Origin: Armigeres subalbatus
Taxonomy: Eukaryota; Arthropoda; Insecta; Diptera; Culicidae
NCBI RefSeq assembly: GCF_024139115.2
Contig: NC_085140.1
Span: 421,426,283 to 421,490,282 of the forward strand
Direction of reading: 5' to 3'
Length of the DNA: 64,000 nucleotides
Position 1 is the stretch's first letter. Every line of letters begins with the position of its first letter. Shown here in pieces: positions 31,680-42,813 of this stretch. The notes below the pieces were generated by a model, which made no database searches, was not told where the DNA came from, and saw only the letters and a program-made list of their open reading frames with translations. A program made the position numbers and the translations under genes.

Positions 31680-32230
31680 CAGGTTGCTTCAGTCGCGGTC
31701 GTCGGTACCGCACATTGTTGGTGACGGATAAGTATCCTCTTCCACTGGAGTCGATGCTGAGCCACTCGTTTCCAGTCGCCCTGAACGTTTAGCGCTCTCA
31801 GCGCACCAAGCCTACGGCCTCTTCTGGGTTCTCTATTATTTTATATATGCCTGGCGTTCTTCCGACGTACGAGCAACGTGTCCAGCCAACCGTAGTCTGA
31901 CGTGTTGTATAAGCTAATATCCAGCCCTTTATACATCTGGCATAATTCGTGATTCATGCGACGCCGCCAGGTGCCATTCGCCAAGGCCAAGTATTATTCG
32001 CAGCACCTTACGCTCGAATACTCCGAATGCTCTCCGATCAGCTTCCTTTAATGTCCATGTTTCATGGCCGTATAAAGCCACCGGAAGAGTCAGAGTAGTA
32101 TACAGCACAAATTTCGTTTTCGTTCGCAGACTACGGGACTTATTACGCTGGTTACAAAGCACGTAATAAGCCCTATTCGCAGCTGCAATATGCCTTGCCA
32201 CCTCGCGGGTAACATTCTAATATTCCTACG
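31680..32230 (-). pseudogene. RTE/CFDP2-like LINE C-terminal relic
   Basis: The minus strand encodes ARHIAAANRAYYVLCNQ, then VALYGHETWTLKEADRRAFG and FERKVLRIILG, the conserved C-terminal part of CFDP2-like LINE reverse transcriptases. Frames then shift through about 31860-31930. A final piece (RALNVQGDWKRVAQ) matches the fragment at 19730-19955. 5' truncated, frameshifted and inactive. Confidence 0.75.
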
Positions 32231-32938
32231 GCTATTATTGTTAATATTCTGGGTTATAATCCCGCCGCGGCCATATTTTTTATAATTGATTATTGATTAT
32301 TCTCGTGATTATTCTCGCGAAATGTAAGTGAGAGGTAAAAGTAGTGAAACAAAAAAGTAAAATTTTGTCGATTTTCGTGTTTTCTCCTAATGCTCCAGAG
32401 AAAAGATAGATTGGTGAAAGATGCTCCTCACCATAACGAAAAACGATTCTCGCTTGGTCCGAGAAATGCTTGCTTTGGTCTCATCAAAACGAAAAGTCGA
32501 AACCCTGGAGATCATTATTACTAGAGCAGCAAACTAGTATCGGATGATGAAGCGTACAATGAAAAGATATATCCAACGTTGTTTCTGCGTAAAGCAGACT
32601 TTTATTTTCCTTTTCTGTCATTTCAGCCATGTTCAGTAGGAATACAGAGCCATGGAAGAGGATGCAGCAGTACGAAGCTGGTAAATTATTAGAACTGGAA
32701 ATATTTCAAATCAGGCTTTTCTTTTGGAGTAAAAGCTAAAATTAACCGATATAATCACAATTGTTATATTTTATTACGCTTTTTACAGTGTTAAAAGTAA
32801 AAAAAATATAAAGTTATTTTCAAAACATATGAAGCATGACTAATAAATAATTTTAGTTACATGTAACTTGCAAAATATGTTAAACGAAGCAGTTAATCTA
32901 GTTTCATTTCCCGTCTTTTCAAAGAATGTCAAAAGGAC
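32231..32938. other. Spacer downstream of the kinesin gene
   Basis: AT-rich region between the LINE relic and the minus-strand kinesin stop. It must contain the kinesin 3' UTR; AATAAA-complement words (TTTATT) occur near 32850. No gene seen. Confidence 0.4.
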
Positions 32939-35880
32939 TTAATCTAGCAAAAATCTTACTGATTTTGATGACCTTTCCTGGTCGTCATCCTCCGCATGCT
33001 TTACATTTTGCTCGGTCAGTACGAACCTCATATCCTGCACAGCATTTTCGATTTCCGCTATCGATTGCAGAAAATCCCTGGTCACGTGCTCCATGGATCG
33101 GGTGCTGCTATTCAAATCCAACACAGTGCAAATGCTATCATCGGGTGGATTATGCCGTTGATATTTTTCACAAAGCTTTCGGAGCTTCGCTGTGGCTACC
33201 TGAATCTCTCTGAGCTGTTTGTTTGCCCTCATCCCAAACCGGTGTGGCTTTGTCGGCGAAGGAGATTGCTGGTTCAGTGGCATATTTTCATCGTTCTTAT
33301 TGTCCTCAACAAATAACTCCTTGCGTACACTACTTGGATTGGATGCACCAAATTTGAACATTGATTTGAACAATCCCTCCGATCTTTTCGAAGAAGGTGA
33401 TTTTTTGGCCGGACTATTTCGCTTTAATATAACATCTTTCACCGAGGTGAGGTTGAGCGATATTCGCCGAGAGCTACGAGAATCATTTAAAGGTTGACTA
33501 AGTTCTTCGTCGTTTATCTTCCACTCGAGATCAAAGTTCTCGAACACATTATTTCCATTAAGGTCCTCTCTATCCCTTACTACTCCCAACCAATATTCCA
33601 ATCGCGCTGGCAGCCATTCTGCCACCATACCACTGTTCTTATCGTATATATTGACAACAGCCCTAAAAATACCTTGCTCATCCAATACTTGGGATTGTTG
33701 GAACTCATACTCTAATCCTAGGTCCTTGCAACGCTGCGTTGCTTCTTTAACCATCAGTTGAATCTGGTGCAAGCTCTCCTCGCTAGGTCGTTCCATAATC
33801 TTTCGGATCTCATCCGCTAGATTTGACTGGAAAGGAATAAATTGCAACGTGGTATCACCTTCCTCATCAGTACTCTGCTTCAGCATGGCTTCTTTTTCCG
33901 TCTCTAGCAACTCCTGTCGACACTTGTATTTGAACTTTTCTAGCTCGAGTGATGCCAGTCGTTCCTCATACTGACGCTCATGGTCGATTCGTTCGGCTTC
34001 GATCCGCGAAATGGCCGCCTGTTTTTCGGCATCCAATTCGCGACGTAGCCGGTTTTCTTGCTCGCGTAGAATTTCCTGATGAGCCGATTGAAAGTCGACA
34101 ATCTGTAAATTTTGAAATAGATTAGACTATGTACTTTGAATTATAAATACATATAATAGAACTCTAACTCACAAATTCGATGGACAAGTCAGTATCTTGA
34201 ACGCTTCACTTTCTAATATTTCTAATTTAGTAAGCCATTATCTCAATAAATTTTATTCAATGAAATTATTAACTTATCCCACAAACTAAGAAGATTACCA
34301 CAGATAATCCCACATATCACTTCCTTTCATTTCCGCCAACATACATTGCGTCCATATTGAACGCCTAAACAGGCCACCGAAAAAATTAGCACTTACGATT
34401 TGTTTGGAGCGGTTCGGGCAAAGTGGGTTGGAAACACGGAAATAGTGCGATCCACCGATAACTACCCGGTCGTTGTGCCACAGCTGGCGCCGCTCGCGAA
34501 CTAGTTCTCCATTGACGAACGTCTCGTACTGATCAGCGTCTTCCGGCGAAAGGTAAAGTTTACCGTTTCGGTTTTCAATTGAGCTGTAATTGAACAAGAG
34601 TTTACGTTATTATAAGCACTATCTGCACTATTAAAGTTTTACAGAAGAATTGTATTTGCCCAATAAAGTGACTTTCTGTCCTTTTATCTAGTGAAGTAAT
34701 CTTCAAGGCCATGGGAAGTAAAGAAAAATTGGACAGAATGCACTCTGATAGATTTGATAGATTCTGAAACGGATTTTGAAATAATTTCATCTTATTCCAT
34801 TTAGCTCGGATTAACAATCAGTCTCCAGAAAATTATTTAAGCTCTTTTAGTGGAATGTCTTCAACTGTCTATGACGAGTGTAGTACTTTCCATTCAATTC
34901 CACTACGTTCTGTTATTTTTACAGATACGTATTTCGACCTCAATTGTGAGGCCGTCTTCAGTGTCTCGTTCTTGATACGTACTTGCCACTGAACACGGCC
35001 TCACAGTTGAGGTCGATGTACGTATCTGCAAAAAAACAAAACGTGGTGAAATTAAATGGAAAGTACTAAACTCGTCTTAGACAGTTGAATCAGTCTCCGT
35101 TTTAAACTTTATTTGTGTATATGAATTTGTTTTGACTATCATAGTCAAAACAAATTCAGAGTTCAATTTCAATCGAATGAGATCGGTAGTAAATACCTAT
35201 TAGTTAGATTTAGGTTGAACACGCGCATCGAAAATGAATGTGATGTGAATACAGAAGCAATTACATTACCAATGATGATGAGATACAAGTGGTCCCTCCA
35301 GCACGATGTCTGGTGTTGAAAAAGACGAGGGCCGCCCTACTTTCACAATGCCGCTTGGTATTATGTACAATAGCGTTCCGGACAACATAGGATCAGCGGC
35401 CAGATTCACCAAACATGGTTCCTTCTGTTCAGCGGATAATTCCAGTGCAAGTCCTTTCCGCTTGAGCAGCTTCATTTCAGTTCGGCGCACATCCTCCGCT
35501 TCCATTAGCCTTTCTCTCCAAGATTTCTGAGCTTTTGCTAGTTCTTGCTCCGTTTCGGTCAGTTGTTGTCGCAGGGCTTCCACCTCGCTATCGTCGACCG
35601 ATGTTTCGATAATGATTTTTCGCGGCTGGTGCTGCTGTTGCTGGTTGGCCGACATGCGCTTTTGGCGTTCGTAGTCTTGTCGGAGAACTTGCAGGCGTTC
35701 GACCTCTGCACGCAATTCACGGATGATTCGATCGTGTGGATCTTCATTGACCTTTACGCGATTGACGATGGAGCGAGCCTGGCAAGCATACCGCAGAGTG
35801 GCGAGTGTCTCGTCTAGATGCGTTACTGCTGGTGATATCGTTGCTAGCATCGCTGTGCGCGAGTTACCGCCAAGGTTTTC
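32939..35880 (-). CDS. Klp38B: KIF14 / Klp38B-type kinesin-3, C-terminal exons (partial)
   Basis: Three minus-strand exons are in the window: 35880-35270, 34583-34397 and 34102-32939, 653 residues to the stop. The first begins at the end of the motor (ENLGGNSRTAMLATISP, TLRYACQARSIVNRVKVNED) and continues into the neck coiled coil. It then enters an FHA domain (GIVKVGR, VSHHHC) completed by the second exon (IENRNGKLYLSPEDAD, WHNDRVVIGGSHYFRVSNP). The last exon has a coiled coil (AHQEILREQENRLRREL), a globular stretch with VAEWLPARLEYWLG and a Ser/Lys-rich tail. Motor, neck and FHA order with this C terminus fits KIF14/Nebbish, a midbody kinesin in cytokinesis. The preceding exon should encode the rest of the motor; it was not found before 64000. 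An intronic foldback lies at 34860. Confidence 0.82.
34860..35089. mobile_element. Foldback element of the hammerhead-type family
   Basis: Outer arms TTCAACTGTCTATGACGAG and CTCGTCTTAGACAGTTGAA are inverted, followed by TTCCACTACGTT / AACGTGGTGAAA and CAGATACGTATTTCGACCTC / GAGGTCGATGTACGTATCTG. It lies in the kinesin intron between 34583 and 35270. It shares arm sequence with 9477-9750 and 45921-46129. Confidence 0.82.
34921..34965 (-). ncRNA. Hammerhead-ribozyme-like motif
   Basis: On the minus strand: ACA, then CTGAAGA (34961-34955), an extra C, stem II GGCCTC / GAGGTC with a 6-base loop, GAA, the self-complementary ATACGTAT as stem III, and C at 34924, followed by TGT pairing with ACA as stem I. 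All conserved core positions of a type I hammerhead are present (C3 to A9, G12-A14, H17). The unpaired base after A9 departs from the consensus. Activity is not shown. Confidence 0.55.
35120..35160. repeat. Small perfect hairpin
   Basis: GAATTTGTTTTGACTAT is followed at once by its inverse, ATAGTCAAAACAAATTC. It lies beside the foldback in the kinesin intron. Confidence 0.7.
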
Positions 35881-36439
35881 CTGGGATACAAGTGGAAGGC
35901 GAAAAACGTAATTAGAGCTAATTGTTAGAGATGCTGTGCACAATTGGAAGTAAATATCATTGTACGAAGAAGATTATCAGTAACGAAAGGATATTATTCA
36001 TTTCCTGGTAGGCTTATTCGCGTTATTGAACCAAATAGATTCAATTTTGATATAAGTGAACAAACAAACAAATCGTAATTAAACAATAATACTCCTACGA
36101 ATCCAGATGGTATGAACGGTGAAAACTGAGCACTGCAGCAGCCGTTATCCGAATCCCAGTTCGATTCACATAGGTAAGTAATTACTTTTCATCGTTTGCA
36201 AGATTTAAAAAACAACATACCTATAAAATAATCATTTCAATAGGATAGGTTCTGTCATATTAATTAGTTTTATTATTTTGACAAGATTTTATTCAATGTC
36301 GTAATGTATTGAAGTTTAATTACTTTTAATTAAAAATAACCTGAACAATCTACCTAGCGGTAGTATTGCCTTTCCCGTACATACATTATTGGAATAGGGT
36401 AACTTTCGAGCCCATAGTCCAACTGGACAAGTCTTCAAT
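35881..36439. other. Kinesin intron or upstream DNA
   Basis: Follows the acceptor of the first kinesin exon in the window. AT-rich; no upstream motor exon or named repeat could be recognised. Confidence 0.4.
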
Positions 36440-37235
36440 AACAAATAATGGGACCAACCTCGTCAATTGTATCTTTTAGCTAGCAAATCAGACATTGCTA
36501 AGTTCTATTTTTTTACACGAAATCACGCAATCATATTAACACCTCAGTTATGACCAAAATACGTTTTCTTTAGACAAAAACGAGTGAAAAAGTCTAGCTG
36601 ATTTTTCAGGTAGTTATATTTAACCGATTTACTTGCAACAAGTGGCATTCGACGAAATTGTTCAGATCGAACTATGGGCTTGGAAGTTATGGCCAAAATA
36701 TATATTTTTTTTATAAAATTGCATGTACTGAAGTCTAGCTCACTTTTTGGGCACTTATCATTAACCGATCTGCTCGCAAGAAGTTTTATTCGACGCGGAA
36801 TCCTGTCCTATTGTTTTTTTTTATTGAAAATTGACCGGATTGGACTATGGGCTACGTTATGGCCAAAATACATTTTCTCAAGACAAAAACGAATGGAAAA
36901 GTTTACATCACTTTGCCATTTATCCTTAACCGATTTGCTAGCATTTCATTGTTATTGGATTTCATGGATTCATGTCTTATTGCTTTCTTTTGAAAACTGG
37001 GCTGATAGGATCAGATGCTATGGTCAAATACATTTTTTACGCAGAAAAGGCGTGAAAAGTCTCGAATTTTTTTAAAGCTTTTTCCATTAATCCATTAACC
37101 CTGCAAATCGACAACAATTGCGTTCGAGGGGAAATCCTGTCCCATTGTGTTCCCTTTAAAATTGGGCTTCCATTAAAAATTGGACTCTGGATTTTGGCCA
37201 ATATACATTTTTTTACAAAAAAACCTTTTTATAGG
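36440..37235. repeat. Degenerate tandem array, units ~150-200 bp
   Basis: Successive units share GGACTATGGGCT, GTTATGGCCAAAATA, then AAAAACGA(G/A)TG and TTAACCGAT(T/C)TGCT, then GGAATCCTGTCC. At least four units are visible. Related single units lie at 25660-25890 and 44290-44560. Open frames are repeat translation. Confidence 0.7.
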
Positions 37236-37506
37236 AACCCCGAAGACACATTTTGACGTAGGACTTACGTCTCTCTTTACTATACGGGTGTCATTTCAAA
37301 ATATTCAAATCGACCGCGTTACGCTGTGTTGAAAGATTTTAAACGTTAATAGCGTTCGTCTCAGTGGACGAATTTCTGCGATAAGCCCCTCAATCGACAG
37401 ATTTCAAGTATGCCTTCCATGTCCATGCTTGATAAGACCCGAAAAACTTGTTTCAATAGGCATGAAACTGTTTTCAATGAAAAACATTGAGATCAAGGGA
37501 ACCTAT
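37236..37506. repeat. Dispersed repeat starting GACGTAGGACTTACGTC
   Basis: The block TGACGTAGGACTTACGTC, CTTTACTATAC and GGGTGTCATTT, then GCGTTACGCTG, recurs at 50238-50330. The gypsy element is inserted about 270 bp downstream at 37506. Confidence 0.6.
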
Positions 37507-37751
37507 TGTTGTATATGAACCTAGTATAACAGTTGAAGTTTATATGATCATTTACACTCTCCTTCTGAGAGTTTGTGCATGTATACCTTCAAAGAGACTA
37601 TGAATATACATTACTAGAGCTCAGTTGAGTCTAGTGCATGAAGCAGACAAAACGTGTTTTAAAGTTATCCCGAAATTCTTAAATTACCATTCTACCTAAT
37701 CCTAAGTACAGTTTAAATAATTTATTTAAAAATAGTTTTAAATATAAAACA
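37507..37751 (+). repeat. 5' LTR
   Basis: 245 bp, TG...CA ends. Differs from the 3' LTR by one substitution near 37673. Promoter words are weak; AATAAT/TTTAAATATAAAA lies at its 3' end. Confidence 0.93.
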
Positions 37752-38561
37752 GTGGCGACGAGAATAAACTTCGTTAAAACGCGTGTTATTAGTTATTAAG
37801 AAGTGAATAACGATACGGTGCTTTTCTACAAGTCTTCCACCACGTGGTGTGATAAAGTGTAGGAGCAACCTGTGAAAACTTTTGCAAACCGCGTAGAGCT
37901 GTGTCTTAGTTCTTTTATTCAATTAGTAAAATAATAAGGATTCTTTAAAAATTAGCACCATTTTTATTCAATTTAGTTTTTTCCAATTTTACAAAGGCAT
38001 ATGGTCTTATAGTTAACATATCTAACGCCATTTTGTACCCTTGTAATCATTCCCTGAAAAGAGAGGAATACAAGGAGAGCAAATACAAAAGAAAAATTAA
38101 TTATTGTCTTGAGGAAAATTGATCAGAACCGGGATCGAAGAGGTAGCCATCTGAAAACGATAAAGTGTGAGACGGGAAGTGGTGAGCTATTGTAGGTGAG
38201 AAAACCATTATCAGGTTTATAGTTACCCGAACAAACCGTATTTCGGTTGAGTGTGACAAGGAAGCAGTGAGCCCTGGTGCAGAGAAGAGCAATATTAGTT
38301 TAGTAGTAACAAGGCATAACTTGAGTGTTATTACTATAACGGCAGTTAATAATCAACCAGTGGTGAGTGATTCTCGAGGAAGGCCAGTGGACAGTGAACC
38401 ATTGGTGGAGTTGAACACAAGCATTATCCAGAACAACGTAGCGTACATATCAAGTAACTACAGCACAGCAATCCAAGGTAGTTGAGAGTGAGTGACTACA
38501 AACACAAGTAAGTGACCACTTTCTGTTTAGTTCTAGATTGTTACACACATATTTCTATAAT
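37752..38561 (+). other. Gypsy element 5' leader
   Basis: 810 bp between the 5' LTR and the gag ATG. The likely primer-binding site is the first ~18 bases. The remainder has no supported coding sequence. Confidence 0.6.
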
Positions 38562-39642
38562 ATGGCACCAGCGGGTTTGATCGGAGTGTTAGATCATTAC
38601 GTGATCGGTCGATCTTTCACAAATTACATCAAACGATTTGATATTTACTGCAAGATCAATAATGTGCCTGATGATCAAAAGAGATCATACTTCATTACTC
38701 TAAGCGGCGAGGCAGTATATGATGAATTAGTGAAACTGTATCCTGATGTAGATGTAGAAACAGTCAGCTATGATGACATAGTAAAAAAGCTTAAATCACG
38801 TTTTGATAAAGTCGATCCAGCACTTATGCAGCGCTACAGATTTTATAATCGTTTTCAAGGTCCAACGGAGTCTAGTGAAAATTTCGTTCTAGCAGCTGTT
38901 GGCTGAACAATGTAATTTTTTACAATTCAAAGAAACATGAATACAACAGATAAGAGACAGGTTAATAATGGGTCTTTGTGACAGAACGTTGCAACACAAG
39001 CTTTTAATGGAAGGGGATTTGAGTTTGGAGGCTGTAGAGAAATTAATCATTAATAGTGAAGATGTAGGTAACCGCATGAAAATCATAATTGAGTGTAGTT
39101 GTTCGAACGTGCATTCAGTTAAACACCGAATAGATAGACGTGATGATTCAGGCCGTCATAATAGTAATAGACAGGCAGACAATCAGTACAAACGGGAGAA
39201 TAGTAGAGGACGACAATTTACGAGGAACATATTTAAAAGACGAGATCGTTCTACTTCTCATGACCGTAAACAATTTTTTTATTCTAATGCGATTTGTAAT
39301 TTTTGCAAACGTAAAGGTCATTTGAAACGAGACCGCTTCCGTTTTAAAAAATCAGTATCGGTGAATTCTGTCGATGAGCAGCAACCCATGGTGGATGCTG
39401 TGGCTCACTACTACAAAAAAATGAAAATTCAAAAATCTAGTGATGAAGACGATTCAGATTATGAGTGCTTGATGATAAGATCTGTAAATAATGTTAGTGA
39501 GCCATGTTTGATCAATGCTGTTGTTAACAATGTGTGTATAGCTATGGAAATGGATACAGGGTCCGTGGTATCAGTTATAGACAAAAACACATACTATCGT
39601 AAATTGTCAACAGTACCCTCTACAATAGTACACGTAAGCTAG
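38562..39642 (+). pseudogene. gag: gag and protease, frameshifted
   Basis: Gag starts at 38562 (MAPAGLIGVLDHYVIGRSF) and continues through a capsid-like region (YFITLSGEAVYDELVKLYPD). The frame is lost near 38895 and again near 38938, then resumes at 38968 with CDRTLQHKLLMEGDLSLEAV. The zinc knuckle reads CNFCKRKGHLKRDRF: its last cysteine is Arg, while the relic at 26.1 kb keeps Cys. The aspartic protease motif MDTGS is present at ~39553, just before a third frame change near 39640. The first two shifts look like decay; the third could be decay or a natural gag-pol shift. Confidence 0.85.
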
Positions 39643-39680
39643 TTGTAGTCAGTGGATCTCGTTTAAATATACTTGGAGAA

Positions 39681-42650
39681 TTGAGAGTCAAAGTGTCGCT
39701 GAACAATAGAAATGCTTTAGCTCGATTGATCGTTTTGCAAACTGACCACAGTTTTACTCCACTAATTGGGCGAGATTGGATGGATTTATTTTTCCCAAAC
39801 TGGCGTAAAGGATTGGTCGGTGTTAATGCTGTACAAAACTCGAATATAGAGGATGACAAGGAAAGAATGTTAGGTAATTTGAAAGACAAATTTTCAAAAG
39901 TTTTCACCATAGATTTTTCAGAACCAATTATAGGGTACGAAGCTGAATTAACTCTGAAAAAAGATCAGCCTATTTTTAAGCGTGCTTACGAGGTGCCATA
40001 CAAAATCCGAGACAAACTATTAAATCATTTGGAGATGCTTGAGAAACAAAACGTCATAACTCCTATTGCTGCGAGTGAATGGGCCTCTCCGGTAATCGCC
40101 GTCATGAAGAAAGATGACGACATACGCATGGTTATCGATTGTAAGGTATCGATCAATAAAGTACTTATACCTAACACATATCCGCTACCACTGGCGCAAG
40201 ATATCTTTGCATCATTAGCTGGTTGTAAAGTATTTTGCTCGCTGGATTTGGCTGGGGCTTACAATCAACTGAAATTATCCAAACGGTCTCGGAAGGTTGT
40301 TGTAATAAACACTCTTAAAGGGTTGTTTACATATAATCGGTTACCTCAGGGAGCGACATCAAGCGCTTCAATTTTCCAACAAATTATGGACCAAATCCTT
40401 TGTGGATTAGAAAATGTTACAGTTTATCTTGACGACGTTTTAATAGCGGGAATATCTGTGAGTGATTGTTATTCAAAATTAGTTTTAGTCCTTGAACGAC
40501 TTTCTAGAGCCAACATTCGGATCAACTGGAAGAAATGTAAATTTTTTGTAAACCGGCTGCCATATTTAGGGCATTTGATTACCGATGAAGGTCTGTTACC
40601 TTCACCTGAAAAAATTTCCACGATTTGTAATGCTAAGAGACCTACAAACGTAACAGAGCTTAAATCTTATTTAGGTTTAATTAATTTTTATAACAAATTT
40701 ATTCCACATATGTCGGCCAAACTAAAATGTATGTACAATCTTTTAAAAAAATATACAGAATTTGTGTGGTGTAAAGATTGTGATGCTGCTTTTGAAGAAA
40801 GCAAAACTGCATTGCTTAACGCAAATATATTGCAATTTTATGACCCTCACAAACCTCTAATTCTAGTAACAGATGCTTCTTCTTATGGATTAGGTGGAGT
40901 ACTGGCCCATAAGATAGACGATGCTGAGAAGCCTATATGTTTCACTTCGTTCTCTCTCAACCCTGCCCAAAAAAAATATCCAATTTTACACCTTGAAGCA
41001 CTAGCGTTAGTATGTTGTGTAAAAAAATTCCATAAATTTCTATTTGGCCAGAATTTTACTATATTTACAGATCATAAACCATTAGTAGGCATTTTTGGAA
41101 AAGAAGGAAAGAATTCATTAATCGTAACGAGACTACAACGATACGTGATGGAGTTGGCTATTTATAATTTCGAAATCAAATATCGTCCTTCATCTCAAAT
41201 GGGAAATGCAGACTTTTGCTCTCGTTTCCCATTGGAACAGTCTGTCCCGAACTGTTTTGATAGTGGTGGCATAAACAGTCTCAATTTTTCGCAAGAATTT
41301 CCACTAGATTTTTCTTTAATCAACAAAGAAACTAAAACAGATTTATTCCTTAAAGAACTGACAGGATTCATCATCAATGGATGGCCTAATAAAATCAAAA
41401 ACCCTTTTAGAGATGTTTATGCTTGTAAACATGAACTAGAGGTGGTAGATGGTTGTGTACTTTTCAAAGAAAGAGTAATCATCCCAAAAAATATGCATGA
41501 GGGAATACTTAAGTTGCTTCACGCTAACCATAGCGGAATAGTAAAAATGAAGCAACTAGCCAGACGGGTGGTTTATTGGACTGGGATCAGTATGGATATA
41601 GAAAACTATATAAAGCAGTGTGATATATGCGCTAGAATAAGTGTCATACCCAAAGCTAAGACAAAAGAAACGTGGACTAAAACTAGTCGTCCGTTTAGCA
41701 GAATCCATGCTGATTTTTATTTTAATAATAAAACATTCTTTTTAGTAGTTGACAGCTATTCAAAATGGGTAGAAGTGGAAATTATGAGGTATGGTACTGA
41801 CGCTAAACGAGTATTAAAAAAGCTAACTGGGTTTTTTGCTACATTTGGATTACCGGATGTTATGGTTACAGATGGAGGGCCACCGTTCAATTCAAAGGAA
41901 TTTGTTTCATTTCTAGAGTTACAAGGCATTAAAGTGCTAAAAAGCCCGCCATACAACCCCGAGAGCAATGGCCAAGCTGAACGGTTGGTAAGAGTCGTTA
42001 AGGACATTTTAAAGAAATTTTTACTTGACCCAATGACAAGATCTCTTGATACAGATGACCAAATTAATCTTTTCCTAATTAATTATAGGAATACCTGTTT
42101 ATCACCGGAAGGACAGTTTCCTTCTGAGAAAATATTCTTACATAGACCAAAAATACTATTGGATTTAGTTAATCCTAAACATAGCTATAAATCAAAACTA
42201 AAAGAAACAACTGAAACTAGAAAAGAGAGAATAGAAAATACCACAATAGTACAAGATCCTTTCTCTAAGCTAGTGGTGGGCGATAGACTCTACTACAAAA
42301 ATTTTAGAAAACATGAAATAGAGAAATGGATAATTGCTACTTTCGTTAAAAGAATTTCAATAAATCTATTTCAGATTTCCCTCGGGCAACAAGTGATAAC
42401 AGCCCATCGAAACCAACTAAAACTGATCCCAATACAAAGGCGTGGCACCATGGTGTTGATGCCGTATTACGATCGAAAGCGGAGGCGTGACTCAATCGAA
42501 GCAGAAGAACCATTCAATGGATTTCCAGATGTTCCTTGTGTACCAGAGCAACACGAATCAAAGAAGCGTAGATTGGATAGTGTGATCCGCAGTCCTGTCG
42601 TAACCAGGAGTATTACTCGATCGAAGCCAATGGAAAACGTGCATGACTAA
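39681..42650 (+). CDS. pol: Ty3/gypsy pol: reverse transcriptase, RNase H, integrase
   Basis: Open frame of 989 codons. RT runs from about residue 100 (AYEVPYKIRDKLLNHLEML), with SPVIAVMKKDD, CSLDLAGAYNQL, LPQGATSSASIFQ and the catalytic YLDDVL near residue 249. RNase H begins near residue 397 (TDASSYGLGGVLAH) and includes FTDHKPL. Integrase has an HHCC zinc domain (HANHSG to CDIC, about 613-650) and the D,D,E core: HADFYF near 676, VTDGGPPF near 730, NPESNGQAER near 762. The C terminus is basic with no chromodomain recognised. Copies into cDNA and integrates the element. The frame begins downstream of the protease without its own clear ATG. Confidence 0.93.
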   Translation: MRVKVSLNNRNALARLIVLQTDHSFTPLIGRDWMDLFFPNWRKGLVGVNAVQNSNIEDDKERMLGNLKDKFSKVFTIDFSEPIIGYEAELTLKKDQPIFKRAYEVPYKIRDKLLNHLEMLEKQNVITPIAASEWASPVIAVMKKDDDIRMVIDCKVSINKVLIPNTYPLPLAQDIFASLAGCKVFCSLDLAGAYNQLKLSKRSRKVVVINTLKGLFTYNRLPQGATSSASIFQQIMDQILCGLENVTVYLDDVLIAGISVSDCYSKLVLVLERLSRANIRINWKKCKFFVNRLPYLGHLITDEGLLPSPEKISTICNAKRPTNVTELKSYLGLINFYNKFIPHMSAKLKCMYNLLKKYTEFVWCKDCDAAFEESKTALLNANILQFYDPHKPLILVTDASSYGLGGVLAHKIDDAEKPICFTSFSLNPAQKKYPILHLEALALVCCVKKFHKFLFGQNFTIFTDHKPLVGIFGKEGKNSLIVTRLQRYVMELAIYNFEIKYRPSSQMGNADFCSRFPLEQSVPNCFDSGGINSLNFSQEFPLDFSLINKETKTDLFLKELTGFIINGWPNKIKNPFRDVYACKHELEVVDGCVLFKERVIIPKNMHEGILKLLHANHSGIVKMKQLARRVVYWTGISMDIENYIKQCDICARISVIPKAKTKETWTKTSRPFSRIHADFYFNNKTFFLVVDSYSKWVEVEIMRYGTDAKRVLKKLTGFFATFGLPDVMVTDGGPPFNSKEFVSFLELQGIKVLKSPPYNPESNGQAERLVRVVKDILKKFLLDPMTRSLDTDDQINLFLINYRNTCLSPEGQFPSEKIFLHRPKILLDLVNPKHSYKSKLKETTETRKERIENTTIVQDPFSKLVVGDRLYYKNFRKHEIEKWIIATFVKRISINLFQISLGQQVITAHRNQLKLIPIQRRGTMVLMPYYDRKRRRDSIEAEEPFNGFPDVPCVPEQHESKKRRLDSVIRSPVVTRSITRSKPMENVHD

Positions 42651-42813
42651 TTACAAGATTTACTGAGTCCGGTATACCGAAGCGGTAAATTCGAAAGTGA
42701 AATATTAGTGAAATTACATAATATGTGAAGTCGTATCATAGCAATGTTATTGCTTTCAGAATACTACAAAAAATAATCAAAATAAGTGTTTATTTTCTAA
42801 AAAAAGGGAGAAT

